In this document: piece after piece, positions 63,031-64,000 of the stretch
Layout: each line of letters begins with the position of its first letter
Position numbering within the stretch: position 1 is the first letter of the stretch
From: Metopolophium dirhodum
Taxonomy: Eukaryota; Arthropoda; Insecta; Hemiptera; Aphididae
DNA length: 64,000 nucleotides
Direction of reading: 5' to 3'
Assembly (NCBI RefSeq): GCF_019925205.1
Contig: NC_083566.1
Coordinates: 32,054,001-32,118,000 of the forward strand
The notes under the pieces: model-generated
Databases searched by the model: none
Told to the model about the DNA's origin: nothing
Seen by the model: only the letters and a program-made list of their open reading frames with translations
Position numbers and translations under genes: made by a program

Positions 63031-64000
63031 ACTAGGCATGAGAGTTTTTCCTGCAAGACATGTTTTTGTACTAAAAAATGCAACGGCCCCGACGCTCTTA
63101 AAATATGTTACCTATTATTTAAATATGATATTATTGCTATTTACAACAAATTATAAAAATGTTTTGACTGTGACCAACGCTAATAGTTTAATATTAGTAA
63201 TTGATTTCGATAAAACTTGTACGTTCAAACATGTTATATTTGTCTACTTACCATGATTAATACCATTGTAAATTATGTTTTCGAATTATCTTGAAAATAT
63301 TTATTTCTTATAATTTGGCAATATTATTGTCTAATATTAGCTTCGATGTCACAATATTTTGATTTTGAAATATTTAAATTTTGCTATATTTCCCGTTACG
63401 TAGGTAGATATGCAGGTACACATGCTAAATACCAAAGGCGTGGTCATTAACTACTTAGTTAAAAAGTAATTTTCTTTAACGTTTTAACTTAATTATTAGG
63501 TTAAATTTCTAATTTTCTAATTCAGTTAACTCGTTAAAATATTTACTACAATAACGTAGAGTATTCCAGTCAATTTGAAAAATAATACATTAAGTTAAAA
63601 TTATATTATCTATTTAACTGCAGTTTTATTCAACAGATATTTTTTATTTTTATCACGCTTTGTACACAATAATTATTTCAAATACATAAAAACAAATATA
63701 ATATATTACTTGAATTAGTTGATACAATGACACATTCTATTGTAGCAAGTACCCAGTTGCCTAAATCATTGCAGCTACTATATAGTTAATGTGCAAAATT
63801 AAGGAATAGTGTTATAAATTATAGGATAGTTAGATACGTACGTACGTAACTTTTAAAGTTAAATAGCCAAATAGGTACAACTTTTCCATACGGTCATCAC
63901 GATTAACGGGTATCACGTATTCACGTTCTCTTAATAGAATTCTAGGTACGTATATATAGCGTCGGATTTACGCCTACTTTACGGCACCGGTGGAGGTGAT

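Larger units (their letters stand above)
60309..64000. other. 5' region of the mucin-like gene and intergenic sequence, no gene
   Basis: 60309-61160 is GC- and CpG-richer than the rest of the window and probably holds the promoter and 5' UTR of the mucin-like gene. No definite TATA box was found. It is followed by a G run (61243-61254), a full dispersed repeat (61359-62789) and a short end fragment of the same repeat (62984-63030). The frame 62948-63256 starts in that fragment and has no domain. The last 45 bases resemble the start of another element cut by the window edge. Confidence 0.55.

Noticed and set aside
62948..63256. 102-codon plus-strand frame
   Set aside because: It begins inside a repeat-end fragment, has no recognisable domain and low-complexity AT-rich composition.
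1..64000. CRISPR arrays, bacterial operons, integrated prophage or tRNA/rRNA genes
   Set aside because: The genes are clearly eukaryotic and intron-rich. No regularly spaced direct repeats, rRNA or cloverleaf with A/B boxes was recognised by eye; a tRNA scan was not possible.

Overview
The window looks like nuclear DNA from a hemipteran insect, most likely an aphid. It is very AT-rich, it is littered with TAGGTA/GGTACCTA-type strings and small hAT-, piggyBac- and TTAA-type non-autonomous elements, and its genes are split by short introns with canonical GT...AG ends. The aphid assignment is pattern recognition, not proof.

Four protein-coding genes can be reconstructed exon by exon. (1) 2976-5290 (+) is a complete three-exon Kish-A/TMEM167A gene (72 aa, early secretory pathway), whose first coding exon contains only the start codon. 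(2) 8425-12787 (+) is a seven-exon R3H and coiled-coil protein of the R3HCC1/R3HCC1L family (657 aa). (3) 20340-47062 (+) is a complete axonemal dynein heavy chain closest to the DNAH3 group. Fifty exons join into one open frame of 4008 codons with all four P-loops, the stalk and the C-terminal cap. (4) 47231-60308 (-) is a two-exon gene for a secreted Ser/Thr-rich, mucin-like protein of 849 aa that I do not recognise; its 10.5-kb intron separates the signal-peptide exon from the rest.

Layout: 1-2975 repeats and no gene; 2976-5290 Kish; 5291-8424 intergenic with a MITE; 8425-12787 R3HCC1-like; 12788-20339 intergenic with a piggyBac-like MITE, a dead LINE fragment, an hAT MITE nested in an older repeat, and an hAT-like composite; 20340-47062 dynein, with transposon debris in introns 5, 6, 12 and 48; 47231-60308 the secreted protein, convergent with dynein and only 168 bp from it; 60309-64000 no gene, with a full copy of the 1.43-kb dispersed repeat. 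The genes do not form an obvious pathway. Dynein serves motile or sensory cilia and sperm flagella, Kish the Golgi, R3HCC1-like RNA metabolism, and the mucin-like protein is probably extracellular.

Most worth a second look: a perfect 132-bp inverted repeat with a 13-nt loop at 52176-52452 inside the intron of the secreted-protein gene; a perfect 37-bp hairpin in an intron of the R3HCC1-like gene; a GYNNGY tandem splice donor that decides between productive and truncated R3HCC1-like protein; a stop-free, frame-preserving 78-bp intron at the base of the dynein stalk; and the unknown secreted protein itself.
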